This document shows, piece after piece, positions 35,905 through 45,964 of a DNA stretch of 64,000 nt. The stretch lies in NCBI RefSeq assembly GCF_017358165.1, contig NZ_CP071446.1, positions 1,918,544-1,982,543 of the forward strand. The letters run 5' to 3'. Origin of the DNA: Thermosipho ferrireducens. GTDB lineage: Bacteria > Thermotogota > Thermotogae > Thermotogales > Fervidobacteriaceae. A program made the translations under genes and the position numbers. Positions within the stretch are counted from its first letter, which is position 1; the number at the start of each line of letters is the position of its first letter. A model generated the notes under the pieces. The model was not told the DNA's origin and did not search any database. It worked only from the letters and a program-made list of their open reading frames with translations.

Positions 35905-37851
35905 TTACCTCCTTACAATTGTTATCAAAACAATTGATGTAATGGCCATAAGTTTTATCAATATATTTATAGATGGTCCTGCAGTGTCTTTGAATGGATC
36001 GCCAACTGTATCTCCAACAACAGTTGCTTTATGAGCAAAAGATCCCTTGCCACCAAAATGGCCTTCTTCAACATATTTTTTAGCATTGTCCCAGGCTCCA
36101 CCTGAATTTGCCATGAATATTGCAAGCATTACACCAGACACAGTTGTGCCTATTAAAAGACCTGCGATACCTACAGCTGTGAAAAACAAATATATTGCAA
36201 TGGGACTTATTATAGCAAGTAACGCGGGAAGAACCATTCTTTTTAACGCCCCTTTAGTTGCTATTTGAATGCATTTTTCATAATCAGGTGTGCCTTCCCC
36301 TGTGAGAATTCCTGGTATCTCTTTGAGCTGACGACGTATTTCATTTACCATATCGTTTGCCGCGTTACCTACAGCATTCATTGTCAAAGCAGAGAAAAAG
36401 AATGGAAGCATACCTCCTATTAACGCTCCCAGAAACAAATACGGATCACCTGGAGAGATGCTCTTAATACCCGAAAGATTGCTAAAATTTGCAAAAAGTG
36501 CAAGAGCGGTTAATGCAGCGGAACCTATAGCAAAACCTTTCCCCATGGCAGCTGTTGTGTTGCCAACAGCATCAAGCGCATCTGTTATTTCCCTGACTTT
36601 TGGATCTAAACCGGCCATCTGGGCTATCCCGCCGGCATTGTCTGCGATAGGTCCGTAGGCATCCACTGAAAGACTAATTCCAATTGTTGAGAGCATTCCA
36701 ACACCTGCCAACGCCACCCCAAAAAGTCCAAGAAATTTATACGAGAGTATAACAGCAAGACTTATCAATAACGTTACAGCAAAAGTTGAAGCCATACCAA
36801 GAGCTGTTCCACTGATTAAAATATTTGCAGGGCCCATAACAGCTGACTTTGCGAGCTTTTTAATCTTTCTCCCGGAAGTATAGTATTCGGTAACCAACCC
36901 TATTGTAACTCCAACAATAATACCCAATAATATTACTATAAAAATTTCAATCCATGACTTTAAAATGCTATAAAAAAAGACTGCAGCCAAAGTAAGAATA
37001 CTTGCAACAAAGGTACCTGTTCTAAGTGTGTTAGCCGGGTTTTGCGTTTTTGCAGCGTTAAATAAAGTAAAGAAAATGCCAATTACAGAAGAGATCAATC
37101 CAGATATAACCACAAATATAACTGTATTGAATCCCTTTTCTCCAAAATAGTATATACCAAGCGCTAATGCAGAAAATATGGAACCAACATACGATTCATA
37201 AAGATCGGCCCCCATACCTGCAACATCTCCCACATTATCTCCTACATTGTCAGCTATAACGGCAGGATTTCTTGGATCGTCCTCAGGTAAATTTGCCTCA
37301 GTTTTTCCAACAATATCAGCTCCAACATCAGCAGCTTTGGTATAAATTCCCCCGCCAACTCTTGCAAAAAGTGCCACAAGAGAAGCTCCAAGAGCATAAT
37401 AACTTATAGTTTCTATTTCATTTGTTATACGATAAATTACCGCAAGCCCAACAATCCCAAGAGTTGAAACAGTCAATCCCATAATAGCTCCGCCTGAGAA
37501 TGAAACCTTTAAAGCTTCTCCAATTCCTTTAGTAGCAGCCCAGGTAGTTCTTGCGTTCGATTTTGTGGCTATCGTCATTCCAAAAAATCCTGCTAACGTT
37601 GAAAGAAAAGAGCCTATAAGTAAGGCGACTCCAGCTTTCCAGCTTATAATTAGCGAAAAAAGCAATGAAAGCCCTATCACTACCGGAAAGAAAACTTTAT
37701 ACTCCTGAAAAAGAAATGAACGGGCACCTTTTTGAATTATATTTGAAAGCTTGTTCGTTTGCTTGTTTCCAGGGGAATGATCCAGTACTTTAAATGTTAT
37801 ATAAATAATTATTGCAGCAGTTATCGCTCCTGTTATTAAAAAACTATTCAA
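35905..37851 (-). CDS. hppA: Membrane pyrophosphatase, K+-dependent, probable Na+ pump
   Basis: A 648-residue membrane protein with about 16 helices that couples pyrophosphate hydrolysis to cation export. The substrate site is DVGADIVGKTEANLPEDDPR followed by NPAVIADNVGDNVGD. Later acidic motifs are DAYGPIADNAGGIAQMAGL and VVGDTVGDPFKDTAGPS. The alanine in AVGNTTAAMGKGFAIGSAAL is that of K+-dependent enzymes; K+-independent ones have lysine there. Thermotogales homologues pump sodium, so Na+ is expected by analogy. TTG start after AGGGGG. Confidence 0.94.
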   Translation of the reverse strand: MNSFLITGAITAAIIIYITFKVLDHSPGNKQTNKLSNIIQKGARSFLFQEYKVFFPVVIGLSLLFSLIISWKAGVALLIGSFLSTLAGFFGMTIATKSNARTTWAATKGIGEALKVSFSGGAIMGLTVSTLGIVGLAVIYRITNEIETISYYALGASLVALFARVGGGIYTKAADVGADIVGKTEANLPEDDPRNPAVIADNVGDNVGDVAGMGADLYESYVGSIFSALALGIYYFGEKGFNTVIFVVISGLISSVIGIFFTLFNAAKTQNPANTLRTGTFVASILTLAAVFFYSILKSWIEIFIVILLGIIVGVTIGLVTEYYTSGRKIKKLAKSAVMGPANILISGTALGMASTFAVTLLISLAVILSYKFLGLFGVALAGVGMLSTIGISLSVDAYGPIADNAGGIAQMAGLDPKVREITDALDAVGNTTAAMGKGFAIGSAALTALALFANFSNLSGIKSISPGDPYLFLGALIGGMLPFFFSALTMNAVGNAANDMVNEIRRQLKEIPGILTGEGTPDYEKCIQIATKGALKRMVLPALLAIISPIAIYLFFTAVGIAGLLIGTTVSGVMLAIFMANSGGAWDNAKKYVEEGHFGGKGSFAHKATVVGDTVGDPFKDTAGPSINILIKLMAITSIVLITIVRR

Positions 37852-37865
37852 TTTTTTCTACCCCC

Positions 37866-37900
37866 TTAAAAAGTAACGTTGAGGGCACCGCCCCCAACGT
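37866..37900 (-). terminator. Terminator-like hairpin between hppA and secF
   Basis: On the plus strand AACGTTGAGGGC and GCCCCCAACGTT-like arms (37875-37900) form an 11-bp stem with one wobble. On the minus strand the order is secF end, then this hairpin, then the hppA start, so it could end or weaken transcription entering hppA. Its minus-strand tail TACTTTTTAAGG is only moderately T-rich. Confidence 0.6.
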
Positions 37901-37918
37901 ATAGTTTTTGCAAGGAAG

Positions 37919-38827
37919 TCACTTCTTTATCCATTTTATAACTACAGGACTTGCAATATAAAGGGAAGAATAAGTTCCAACAATTACTCCTACAGTCATT
38001 CCAAATGCAAACGGTTTAATACTATTGCCAGAGAACAATAAAAGTATGAAGACAACTATAAAGGTAGTAAGTGATGTATTGATTGTTCGTTTTATAACCT
38101 GATTAATACTATCATTAACTAATGTATCAATAGAGCGACCTCTCTGGCGTCTTAAATTTTCCCTGATTCTATCGTAAACCACTATAGTATCGTTTAATGA
38201 GTAACCTATAAGAGTTAAAACGGCAGCGATAGCGGCAACGTTAAGTTCATAATTAAAGAATGAGAAAAATCCAAGAGTTATTATTACATCGTGAATTAAT
38301 GCAAGTATCGCTCCAACGCCAAATACAAATTGAAATCGTATAGTAATGTAAAACAAAATGGCAAGGAGAGTAAATAATATAGCTTTCCATGTCAAATTTT
38401 TGATTTCCTGTGCAGCATACCCACTTGTTTCATTAAATCCTGCAACATAAGCTACTTTCCCGTTTTCTTTAAAACGAGCAACAATTTCTTCTTTTATTTT
38501 AGCTTTTTCTGCACCGGTATAAACACGGAGATTTCCATTTTCATCTTTTGGAGAAACAACTATAGAAAACTTCGTTATATTTGCTGGATCATCAACACTT
38601 TTTATCTGCGTAATACGAGATTTTTCAAATTCAGGTGCCAGGTTTTGCAATAAATTTCTCACGTAAGCTTCATCAACTCTGGCCTCTATTTTTAATATAA
38701 TTTCTGAACCTCCGAGAAATTCCACACCATAATTAAAACCTCTGGTAAACATACTAACAAGAGATGCCACGATAAGAACTAATGATACAACTATGAATAT
38801 ATTCTTTTTTCCTATAAAATCTATCAT
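37919..38827 (-). CDS. secF: Protein translocase subunit SecF
   Basis: A 302-residue membrane protein with six helices and a periplasmic domain between helices 1 and 2. It shows FNYGVEFLGGSEI at the first strand and LTLIGYSLNDTIVVYDRIRE in helix 4, the conserved export motif. SecDF uses an ion gradient to pull proteins across the membrane. It overlaps secD by 4 bases. Confidence 0.96.
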   Translation of the reverse strand: MIDFIGKKNIFIVVSLVLIVASLVSMFTRGFNYGVEFLGGSEIILKIEARVDEAYVRNLLQNLAPEFEKSRITQIKSVDDPANITKFSIVVSPKDENGNLRVYTGAEKAKIKEEIVARFKENGKVAYVAGFNETSGYAAQEIKNLTWKAILFTLLAILFYITIRFQFVFGVGAILALIHDVIITLGFFSFFNYELNVAAIAAVLTLIGYSLNDTIVVYDRIRENLRRQRGRSIDTLVNDSINQVIKRTINTSLTTFIVVFILLLFSGNSIKPFAFGMTVGVIVGTYSSLYIASPVVIKWIKK

Positions 38828-40257
38828 GCCCTGGCACCCCCTTCTTTTGGAGCTTTGACTTTTATTCCACCAGAAAGTGAATCAATCAGTACTCTTGTAA
38901 CTACAAGATTGACAAATAAACTACCTATTACACCGATGATAAGCGTTATAGCAAATCCTTTAATGGTTCCTGTTCCAAAATAGTAAAGGAAAAGACCAGC
39001 GATTATTGTAGTAAGGTTAGCATCGAATAAAGTCCAGAAAGATTTTGAAAATGCTGTAGCAATTGCTGCTTTTATTGAACTACCTCTCCTTAATTCTTCC
39101 TTTATACGCTCATAGATAATTATATTCCCATCCACAGTTGTACCAATTGTTAAAACGATACCTGCAATACCAGGGAGTGTTAATATAGCTCCAGTAGCAG
39201 CAAGAATTCCAAGAAGCAGGAACGTATTATAGAGAAGAGCAATATCAGCTACTATACCCATTACACCGTATACAATAATCATATAAACTAACACAATGCC
39301 TATTCCCCATATACCAGCTTTTAAAGAAGTTCTGACTATATCCGCTCCAAGAAGTGGCGCTACCCATCCAGAAGACGTTTTTTCAAGCCGGGCTGGAAGT
39401 GCACCGCTTCTTAAAATAGCTGCAAGTTGTTTTGCTTCGTCCAGGTTAAAATTGCCTCTTATTTGAGCTTTACCATCAGTTATTTTGGCAACCACAAATC
39501 CAGCAAATTGAACTCTATTATCAAGAACAATGGCTAACCTTTTTTTAAGTGCCTGTTGATAGCTTATACCACCTTTGTTAAGAATTTCTTCTGGAACATA
39601 CAGCTTCTCTGTAATTTTCTTGAATATTTCAGCATATTCTTTTGCCATGGTAAAAGAAACAACGTAACCTGCTACATTGTTTTGATCAACTACTGGCATT
39701 GCTTCTACTATTCTTGGAGATACCAGCTTAAGATTTGTTATTTTCTCAATTTCCTGTCTTACAAGATACCATTTTTTTCCTTCACGATCCAGAAGCCATT
39801 GCGCTTTTTCGCGTTTTGCTTCGTTCACTAAAGCTGGATCTGTAAAAGGATTCGACGTTGCCTCATTTACAACCTGTCCAAACCATAAAACACCTGTGGA
39901 ACCTATAAGTTGTTCTGCTTTTGCAGTATCAGTAGCACCTGGAATTTCTACAACTATGAATGAATTTTCCTCTCTAAAAGTTTTTTTAATTATAGCCTCT
40001 GTATATCCAGCAGCATCGAGTCTGTTTCTAAGCACTGTCCACACATCGTCTACTATTTCCGAAGGATTCTCAACAGATTGCTCTATATCAACTCGATATT
40101 CTATACGCGCACCACCGCTTATATCAAGACCTAATTTTATTCTGCTAAATAGCTTACCTATTCCCTGATAATTAGCTCCTCCAGGCCATAGCAGGGCTAC
40201 AAAAGCTAAAGCTATAACAATTAATGAAATAATTGCCCGTGTTTTATCACCACGCAT
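38824..40257 (-). CDS. secD: Protein translocase subunit SecD
   Basis: A 477-residue partner of SecF. The N-terminal helix is followed by KLGLDISGGARIEYRVD. A large periplasmic region then precedes five further helices containing LTIGTTVDGNIIIYERIKEE, the SecD/RND ion-path motif. The gene is directly between yajC and secF in the common yajC-secD-secF order. Confidence 0.96.
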   Translation of the reverse strand: MRGDKTRAIISLIVIALAFVALLWPGGANYQGIGKLFSRIKLGLDISGGARIEYRVDIEQSVENPSEIVDDVWTVLRNRLDAAGYTEAIIKKTFREENSFIVVEIPGATDTAKAEQLIGSTGVLWFGQVVNEATSNPFTDPALVNEAKREKAQWLLDREGKKWYLVRQEIEKITNLKLVSPRIVEAMPVVDQNNVAGYVVSFTMAKEYAEIFKKITEKLYVPEEILNKGGISYQQALKKRLAIVLDNRVQFAGFVVAKITDGKAQIRGNFNLDEAKQLAAILRSGALPARLEKTSSGWVAPLLGADIVRTSLKAGIWGIGIVLVYMIIVYGVMGIVADIALLYNTFLLLGILAATGAILTLPGIAGIVLTIGTTVDGNIIIYERIKEELRRGSSIKAAIATAFSKSFWTLFDANLTTIIAGLFLYYFGTGTIKGFAITLIIGVIGSLFVNLVVTRVLIDSLSGGIKVKAPKEGGARA

Positions 40258-40271
40258 CTATATATACCCCC

Positions 40272-40634
40272 TTATTTACTATTTTGGGTTTCAGTTTTTT
40301 CCTTTATAACCCTTGAGACATATGCTTTAGCTATTTCAAGTTCTGTAGTATTAGCTGTCTTAATTTTTAATGTATCTTTTTTTACATCTAAAACTTTCCC
40401 TACAACACCACCGCTTGTAATAACAGTATCTCCACGTTTTATAGAAGATATCATTTGCTTAAACTGTTTTTCACGTCTCTTTTGAGGCAGAATTACAAGA
40501 AAATACATCATGACAAAAAATATCAATAACAGAAAAACCAGCTGAAATAATCCTCCCGCAGCACCTGGTGTAGCGGTTGGAGTAGTAGCTACTGCACCAC
40601 CATCTGGTGGTCCTGCAAATACAAAATTTTTCAT
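40272..40634 (-). CDS. yajC: Preprotein translocase accessory subunit YajC
   Basis: A 120-residue protein with one membrane helix (FQLVFLLLIFFVMMYFLVIL) followed by PQKRREKQFKQM and SIKRGDTVITSGGVVGKV, the defining YajC motif. An N-terminal glycine/proline/alanine-rich stretch precedes the helix. It heads the yajC-secDF group. Confidence 0.95.
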   Translation of the reverse strand: MKNFVFAGPPDGGAVATTPTATPGAAGGLFQLVFLLLIFFVMMYFLVILPQKRREKQFKQMISSIKRGDTVITSGGVVGKVLDVKKDTLKIKTANTTELEIAKAYVSRVIKEKTETQNSK

Positions 40635-40660
40635 AGAAGCACCTCCTCAATTTTTATGAT

Positions 40661-41479
40661 TTATGTTAATTTTAGTTTTTCTGCCGCCTTCACTACATGT
40701 TCCATTAAGATAATAGTAGTTATACGTCCGACTCCACCTGGAACCGGTGTTACAAGAGCCTTTTCTGAAACTTCCGGATTCACATCACCTACAATCCCAT
40801 TATCAGTTACATTTATACCTACATCAACAACTATACTATTTTCTTTAACCATGTCTGACGTAATTAAATTTATCTTACCCGCCGCAGCTATAACAATATC
40901 TGCGTTTCTGGTAATTTGTTGCAAATTTCTTGTTCTTGTGTGACACACAGTCACAGTAGCGCTCCTATCCCTTCTGAGAAGCATTATTGCCAGAGGTTTA
41001 CCAACAGTGGTACTTCTTCCAACTACCACAACATTTGCTCCAGAAAGTTTTGTAATATCTTCCAGAATTTTTACAACTGCTTCCGCTGTACAGGGAGCAA
41101 AAAATTCTGAGCCATACATTAACATTCCCATATTGTAAGGATGCCGACCTTCCACGTCTTTTTCTGGAGATATCATATTTACAGCTTCCATCTCCTCTAT
41201 TCCAGGCAGCGGATGCGTCACAAATATACCATGGACATTGTTATCAGAAGAAAGTTCTCTTAAAATACTAAAAAGTTGATTTCTATTTATCGCTTCATAT
41301 ACCGAGTAATTTATACCGAGCTTTTTTGCAAGCTTCTCCTGATTTTTCAGGTAATTCTGTGTTGCATCATCTGGTTTCAACGTAACCGCTGCTAATGTAA
41401 TTGTTTTATTGAGGGTTGAGATTTTTTCTATTATATTATTTTTTATTGTGGTCCATAAAGGTTTAATATCTATATACAT
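40661..41479 (-). CDS. folD: FolD-family protein with substituted active-site residues
   Basis: A 272-residue homologue of methylenetetrahydrofolate dehydrogenase/cyclohydrolase. The Rossmann loop VVVVGRSTTVGKPLAIMLL and the C-terminal TPVPGGVGRITT are clear. Aligned with E. coli FolD, three catalytic positions differ. The lysine of YVxxK is glutamine (YLKNQ), the glutamine of VQLPLP is threonine (VTHPLP), and the aspartate of DVDGFHP is glutamate (DVEGRHP). The fold and NAD(P)-binding region look intact, so cofactor binding is likely but the usual cyclohydrolase chemistry is doubtful. ATG after a GGGGGG SD. Confidence 0.88.
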   Translation of the reverse strand: MYIDIKPLWTTIKNNIIEKISTLNKTITLAAVTLKPDDATQNYLKNQEKLAKKLGINYSVYEAINRNQLFSILRELSSDNNVHGIFVTHPLPGIEEMEAVNMISPEKDVEGRHPYNMGMLMYGSEFFAPCTAEAVVKILEDITKLSGANVVVVGRSTTVGKPLAIMLLRRDRSATVTVCHTRTRNLQQITRNADIVIAAAGKINLITSDMVKENSIVVDVGINVTDNGIVGDVNPEVSEKALVTPVPGGVGRITTIILMEHVVKAAEKLKLT

Positions 41480-41492
41480 TTGAAAATCCCCC

Positions 41493-41840
41493 CTAAAATT
41501 TCCTTAAAGGTTTCAACCCTTTCTGAAACAGAAGTCCACAAGTTTCGAACATTCCAAACCTTGTTAAGATAAGCGTAACGCCACTTAATTCAGCAGCCTT
41601 TATTGTTTCAGGCATTAACTCTCTATTTCTCACTATCACTACTGCTGGTATTCCTACCACTCCAGCAGTTCTTACACACTGCGGAGTTGCAAGACCTGTC
41701 ACGAGCAAAGAGCCTTCTTCTCCAAAAGCTAACACATCACTCATTAAATCTGATGCGGCAACTTTTTCAATATTTTTATCAAGTCCATTGTTAACAATTA
41801 CCTTCCCTTCAAGGAGTTCAACAATTTCTTCAAGCATCAT
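41493..41840 (-). CDS. DRTGG-domain protein
   Basis: A 115-residue stand-alone DRTGG domain, also found in phosphotransacetylases and CBS proteins. It shows [40 protein letters not shown] and [13 protein letters not shown]. Such small proteins often accompany hydrogenase or kinase-like anti-sigma genes in Thermotogales, but none is nearby. Role unknown. It overlaps the thyX stop by 4 bases. Confidence 0.75.
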   Translation of the reverse strand: MMLEEIVELLEGKVIVNNGLDKNIEKVAASDLMSDVLAFGEEGSLLVTGLATPQCVRTAGVVGIPAVVIVRNRELMPETIKAAELSGVTLILTRFGMFETCGLLFQKGLKPLRKF

Positions 41841-42526
41841 TTTTTCTCCCCCTTGAGTAAATCTCCCGTATATTTATATTTTATAAATGCCTCATAAGTC
41901 CAGGGACAGAGTTTTTCAAATATTATAGCAATTTTAAGAGCATACTGTTGAATTTCCCACTGAGCATGCGAATCAGCTCTTAAATTCAAAAAATTCATAA
42001 GACTTCTCGCGTTCACTGTCCAGTAAAATTGTGTATATGCTGACAGCGGAAGAACTATCCTTGCAAGCTCTCTGGCAATTCCTGCCTCTAAAAGTTCTTT
42101 ATACACTTTGTATGAATTATTTACAGCACCTTTAATAGCTTCAATAGTTTTGTTTTTTAAATTTTCATTATCGATTATTATTCCCTTTTGTTTATCATCT
42201 GATGTGTTTACTCTAATGTGATCTGGTATATAAAATTCATCTTTTAATTCTGTGTATCGCATGCTTGCTTCGTTGAATGAGCCTATTCTGTGTCTAAACC
42301 ATTGGCGGGCAACAAATAAAGGAGTTTTTACGTGGAAAGTGAATACTATATGTTCAAATGGCGTTTCATGACCATGTTTCATTAAATAAAAAATCAATGC
42401 TTTGTCTTTTTCCGGGGTTTTTAAACCTTTATTGTAAGATACACGCGCAGCTTTTACAGCGGAATAATCGTCTCCAAGATTATCTACAAGTCTTATAAAA
42501 CCACGATCAAGGACATTGTATTCCAA
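41837..42526 (-). CDS. thyX: FAD-dependent thymidylate synthase ThyX
   Basis: A 229-residue flavoenzyme that makes dTMP from dUMP with methylenetetrahydrofolate. The ThyX motif RHRxxSxNExSxRY is present as [33 protein letters not shown] near the C-terminus is the second conserved region. TTG start inside the rnhB end, with GGAGGTG 9 bases upstream. It follows folD's folate theme. Confidence 0.96.
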   Translation of the reverse strand: MEYNVLDRGFIRLVDNLGDDYSAVKAARVSYNKGLKTPEKDKALIFYLMKHGHETPFEHIVFTFHVKTPLFVARQWFRHRIGSFNEASMRYTELKDEFYIPDHIRVNTSDDKQKGIIIDNENLKNKTIEAIKGAVNNSYKVYKELLEAGIARELARIVLPLSAYTQFYWTVNARSLMNFLNLRADSHAQWEIQQYALKIAIIFEKLCPWTYEAFIKYKYTGDLLKGEKK

Positions 42527-43166
42527 AGAGAGGCACCTCCATTTTCTCTAATACTTTTTTGTATCGCTCTTCATCTATAATACCATTTTTCCGCCATTCT
42601 TCAAGCTGAGTAAAATCAAGTCTTCTTGCAACACTTTTGAAAGTTAACCTGTGATGAGGAGTTACACCATAAATTTCGAGTAATTTTATATGTTTTTTTG
42701 TTGGATAACCTTTATGTGTATCTAATAAATAGTCTGGAAAAATTTTGCTGTACGCCCTTATTATTTTATCTCTCGTAACTTTCGCAACAATCGAAGCAGC
42801 GGAAATAGCAGGAACCTTTTCATCTCCTTTGACTATGCATTTATGATTGAATTCCAGCTTAAGGTTTTTCCCATCCACCAGAACGCTTTCAAAACTTATA
42901 TACTTTGAGAGCATTTTCAACGCTCGATTCATAGCAAGTTCTGTAGCATGAAGTATATTTAATTTATCAATCTCTTCCGCGGTAGCCAGACCTATACCAA
43001 CAACACCATTTTTGTAAATTTCAATAATTATTTTTTCACGTTGAACAGGAGAAAGCTTTTTTGAATCCTTAAGCCCTTCAATACGCCTTTTTAAATAAAC
43101 TGCTGCAGCAACTACCGGTCCAAAGAGTGGTCCTCTTCCAGCTTCATCTACTCCAACTAATTTCAT
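42507..43166 (-). CDS. rnhB: Ribonuclease HII
   Basis: A 219-residue enzyme that cuts RNA in RNA-DNA hybrids. The N-terminal [20 protein letters not shown] holds the first two acidic residues. VLVDGKNL and [15 protein letters not shown] carry the others, and [11 protein letters not shown] follows. It overlaps thyX by 20 bases and the lipoprotein gene by 4. Confidence 0.97.
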   Translation of the reverse strand: MKLVGVDEAGRGPLFGPVVAAAVYLKRRIEGLKDSKKLSPVQREKIIIEIYKNGVVGIGLATAEEIDKLNILHATELAMNRALKMLSKYISFESVLVDGKNLKLEFNHKCIVKGDEKVPAISAASIVAKVTRDKIIRAYSKIFPDYLLDTHKGYPTKKHIKLLEIYGVTPHHRLTFKSVARRLDFTQLEEWRKNGIIDEERYKKVLEKMEVPLFGIQCP

Positions 43167-43645
43167 TCGTTCACCATCCTGTACACACTCTCAATATAGT
43201 TCACTAACTCATTTGGATTTTCTCCTGATACTATAAAAAGCCATTTGTCTTTCCACCATGCTACTAAATTTGTTTTTTGAAACCTTGTTCTCAAATAACC
43301 TCTATCAAAAAGGTTAATGGTGTAGTAATTTATTTTAAGAATGTTTCCAACTTTGCTCGAAAACTTTTTCCAGTATTTTTTCGTTTGAACAATATCATCG
43401 TATTTAAATACATACATCATACCATCAAAATTCTGAAAAAACGCATATTCTCCCTCACCTAAAACTATATCTGCGAACGCATTAGTATTTCCAAATTCTT
43501 TTAATATAAACCTTCCATCTAATATTAACACCGCACTTTTTAACGTATAACTCCCAGGAGGAACAGGTGTTTTAATAAGGAAAGAACAGGATGAAATAAT
43601 AAAAACCATTGAGACAATAAAAAATATGATGACGCCTTTTTTCAT
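43163..43645 (-). CDS. Predicted lipoprotein of unknown function
   Basis: A 160-residue protein. The N-terminus [20 protein letters not shown] is a lipoprotein signal with a serine-cysteine lipobox, so it should be anchored in the membrane after cleavage before the cysteine. The mature part is rich in aromatics and charged residues and has no recognised domain. It sits between the lipase-like gene and rnhB. Confidence 0.7.
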   Translation of the reverse strand: MKKGVIIFFIVSMVFIISSCSFLIKTPVPPGSYTLKSAVLILDGRFILKEFGNTNAFADIVLGEGEYAFFQNFDGMMYVFKYDDIVQTKKYWKKFSSKVGNILKINYYTINLFDRGYLRTRFQKTNLVAWWKDKWLFIVSGENPNELVNYIESVYRMVNE

Positions 43646-43651
43646 AAAAGT

Positions 43652-44653
43652 TCACTCCTTTAGAATTCCAAAAATTGCTAATGCCTTTTCTATTATATCA
43701 CGCCTCATTGCAAGGTCTGCGTGGTTAGCACCGTAAAATACAATACTTTTATCATTATAATTAGCACTCACGTATGGAACCATTCCGTCCGATAATCTAA
43801 ACTCCGAAGATTCTGGAAAAATATTATCAGAAATATATTTTAACAGAAGCAATCCAGCCAGTGTTAAAGGATTTGAAAGAAGAATGTTTTGAATAGTTTC
43901 ACGTGTATTGGAAAAGTTATATGTAAGTATTCCAACAAAATTAATATAGTTAACATTATCTGGAACCTCTGGAAATTTCTTTCCAAATATTATTTTTTTA
44001 TAAACAGGTGCTTCTATACTTGCGCCAAATGCATTTGAAGTTATCAAAGCAAACTTAATAAGCTCAACAGTATCAAGATTCAAATTTTTAAATATTTCTT
44101 TCTTTAAAGCAAGGAACGTGGCAAGTGGAGAACCTCTGTGTGGAGTACCTGCAAAAATAACTTTCTGCACTTTTTGTTGAAATTCCTCGCTTTGAAGGGC
44201 ATACCTTACAATAATACCTCCCAGACTGTGTGCATAAATATAAAATTTATCAAATTTTCTCGTAAAATTCACAAGGGACTCTCCTGTAGATTTAAAATTA
44301 CATACTAAGGAAGGATATAAAAAAAGATATAGTCCCACGTTATCAGGAATACTTTTTTTAAACGCGTTTATCATAGCCTGTTTATAAATGTCCAATGGAT
44401 TATATACTTCCCGCGGTGATATTCCATGAACAAGTATTATAATTGTTTTACCTTTCTGCAATTCTAACAGCTGGGGGGCAAAAGGCTTCCAATCTTTAAT
44501 ATCTATTGAATCGTAACTAAAAAATGGATCTTCAAGCTTTTCGAGACTTCTATATACCACTATGTTCTTTAATTTATATTCATATAAAGGTAAACTAAAA
44601 CCTGAAATGAAAAAAGCATAAAAACACAACAGTAATATTGTAATTCTTCTCAC
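43652..44653 (-). CDS. Secreted alpha/beta hydrolase (lipase/PGAP1-like)
   Basis: A 333-residue protein with an N-terminal signal peptide (MRRITILLLCFYAFFISGFS). It has a lipase-type start IIILVHGISPREVYNP, the nucleophile elbow FYIYAHSLGGIIVRYALQ (G/A-x-S-x-G), KVIFAGTPHRGSPLATFL, and a late GANHADLAM with the likely catalytic histidine. This fits lipase or PGAP1-like esterases. GTG start after GTGAGGA. Substrate unknown. Confidence 0.82.
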   Translation of the reverse strand: MRRITILLLCFYAFFISGFSLPLYEYKLKNIVVYRSLEKLEDPFFSYDSIDIKDWKPFAPQLLELQKGKTIIILVHGISPREVYNPLDIYKQAMINAFKKSIPDNVGLYLFLYPSLVCNFKSTGESLVNFTRKFDKFYIYAHSLGGIIVRYALQSEEFQQKVQKVIFAGTPHRGSPLATFLALKKEIFKNLNLDTVELIKFALITSNAFGASIEAPVYKKIIFGKKFPEVPDNVNYINFVGILTYNFSNTRETIQNILLSNPLTLAGLLLLKYISDNIFPESSEFRLSDGMVPYVSANYNDKSIVFYGANHADLAMRRDIIEKALAIFGILKE

Positions 44654-44697
44654 AATTTAATCCTCACTTGAGTAATAAATTCTTGTTAATTTTTTAA

Positions 44698-45423
44698 TCA
44701 GCACAATGCCCTTTCAACCATTTCTGCAAATTCTATTACATCCATTTCTAACTTCACTGTTGCTATTTCGTCTAATTCGGTGAGTCCTTTGTTTACAATA
44801 ATTATTTTCCCACCACGATTTCTGTGAAATACTGGCAAATAAGCTGCGGGATAAACAACAAGGGAAGAACCAATTACTAACATCAAATCTGAATTTTCCA
44901 CTAATTTTACAGCATTATTCCATGCCTGCTCTGGTAGTTCTTCTCCAAAAAAAACTATATCCGGTCTTATCAAACCGGAACATTCGCAAATTGGTATGTC
45001 ATTTTGCTCCATAAGTTTCAGAACATCAGCCACTTTATAATGTTTCTTACAGCTTACACAGTAGTATTTTGACACATTCCCATGGAGTTCTATAACGTTT
45101 GCACTTCCCGCTTTTTGATGCAGATTATCAATATTTTGAGTAATTATACCCGATACAAATTTATTCTTTTCAAGACATGCCAGAACATTATGAGCTAAAT
45201 TCGGCTTGGCACTAATCATTGGGAAAATAGCTTCTTTTGCAAAATTGTAAAACCGAGAAGGGTTTGAATAAAATTCTTTTATATCAAATATCTCCTGCCC
45301 ATATTTTTGATATAACCCGTTTTTACTCCTGAAATCCGGAATTCCACTTGGCGTACTTATTCCGGCACCAGTTAAAACCACCGTTCTGGATGTTTTAAGT
45401 AATTCAATTGCCTTTCTGAACAA
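44698..45423 (-). CDS. cobB: NAD-dependent protein deacylase (Sir2 family)
   Basis: A 241-residue sirtuin, close in size to the well-studied Thermotoga Sir2. It has VLTGAGISTPSGIPDFRSKN for NAD, TQNIDNLHQKAGS, the catalytic histidine in ELHGN, and the zinc cysteines in YCVSCKKH and ICECSG. GSSLVVYPAA ends the NAD site. TTG start after GGGTGGTG. Confidence 0.95.
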   Translation of the reverse strand: MFRKAIELLKTSRTVVLTGAGISTPSGIPDFRSKNGLYQKYGQEIFDIKEFYSNPSRFYNFAKEAIFPMISAKPNLAHNVLACLEKNKFVSGIITQNIDNLHQKAGSANVIELHGNVSKYYCVSCKKHYKVADVLKLMEQNDIPICECSGLIRPDIVFFGEELPEQAWNNAVKLVENSDLMLVIGSSLVVYPAAYLPVFHRNRGGKIIIVNKGLTELDEIATVKLEMDVIEFAEMVERALC

Positions 45424-45427
45424 CTAT

Positions 45428-45964
45428 TCACCACCCTCGAATAATATATATAATCACTGTTAATGCAAAAATAAGCGCAACAAATTTTCCTAACAAAATG
45501 TATATAATAAATGCAGAAACAATCAGAAGAGCTTTTTTTCTGTTCCATTTTTGAGTTTTAACTATAGTGTATAGTACGCCGGCTACCAGACCAATTATTG
45601 CACCATAAACTCCTTCAAAAAAATGTTTGACGTAAATATTTGACGAAAACTCGCTCAGTACAAGTCCTACACCCATTATCACCAGAATAGGAGGAGTTAA
45701 CACTGCTACTACACTAATTACAGCACCAAAAATCCCAAACAAATGTTCACCAACAAGTATAGAAACATTAACAGATATAGGTCCAGGCAACGCCTGAGCA
45801 ATAGAAAGCAAATCTATAAACTCTTTTTCTTTCATAAAACCTTTTCTAATAAGCTTTTTTTGAAACACCGGGATAATAGCATATCCACCACCTATTGCAA
45901 ACAAAGAAATACCAAAAAGCGTGGTAAACAACTGCCAGATATTAGAATGGGATTTCGTTCTCAT
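45428..45964 (-). CDS. Chromate transporter family protein, single (half-size) domain
   Basis: About 178 residues, one CHR domain. LFGISLFAIGGGYAIIPVFQ and LLSIAQALPGPISVNVSILVG are the conserved CHR_N motifs. Half-size CHR proteins usually come as a pair of neighbouring genes. No partner is seen here, so it may pair elsewhere or work as a homodimer. It overlaps xseB. Start uncertain: an ATG at 45964 is used; a longer start at 46027 would run deep into xseB. The true substrate may not be chromate. Confidence 0.8.
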   Translation of the reverse strand: MRTKSHSNIWQLFTTLFGISLFAIGGGYAIIPVFQKKLIRKGFMKEKEFIDLLSIAQALPGPISVNVSILVGEHLFGIFGAVISVVAVLTPPILVIMGVGLVLSEFSSNIYVKHFFEGVYGAIIGLVAGVLYTIVKTQKWNRKKALLIVSAFIIYILLGKFVALIFALTVIIYIIRGW

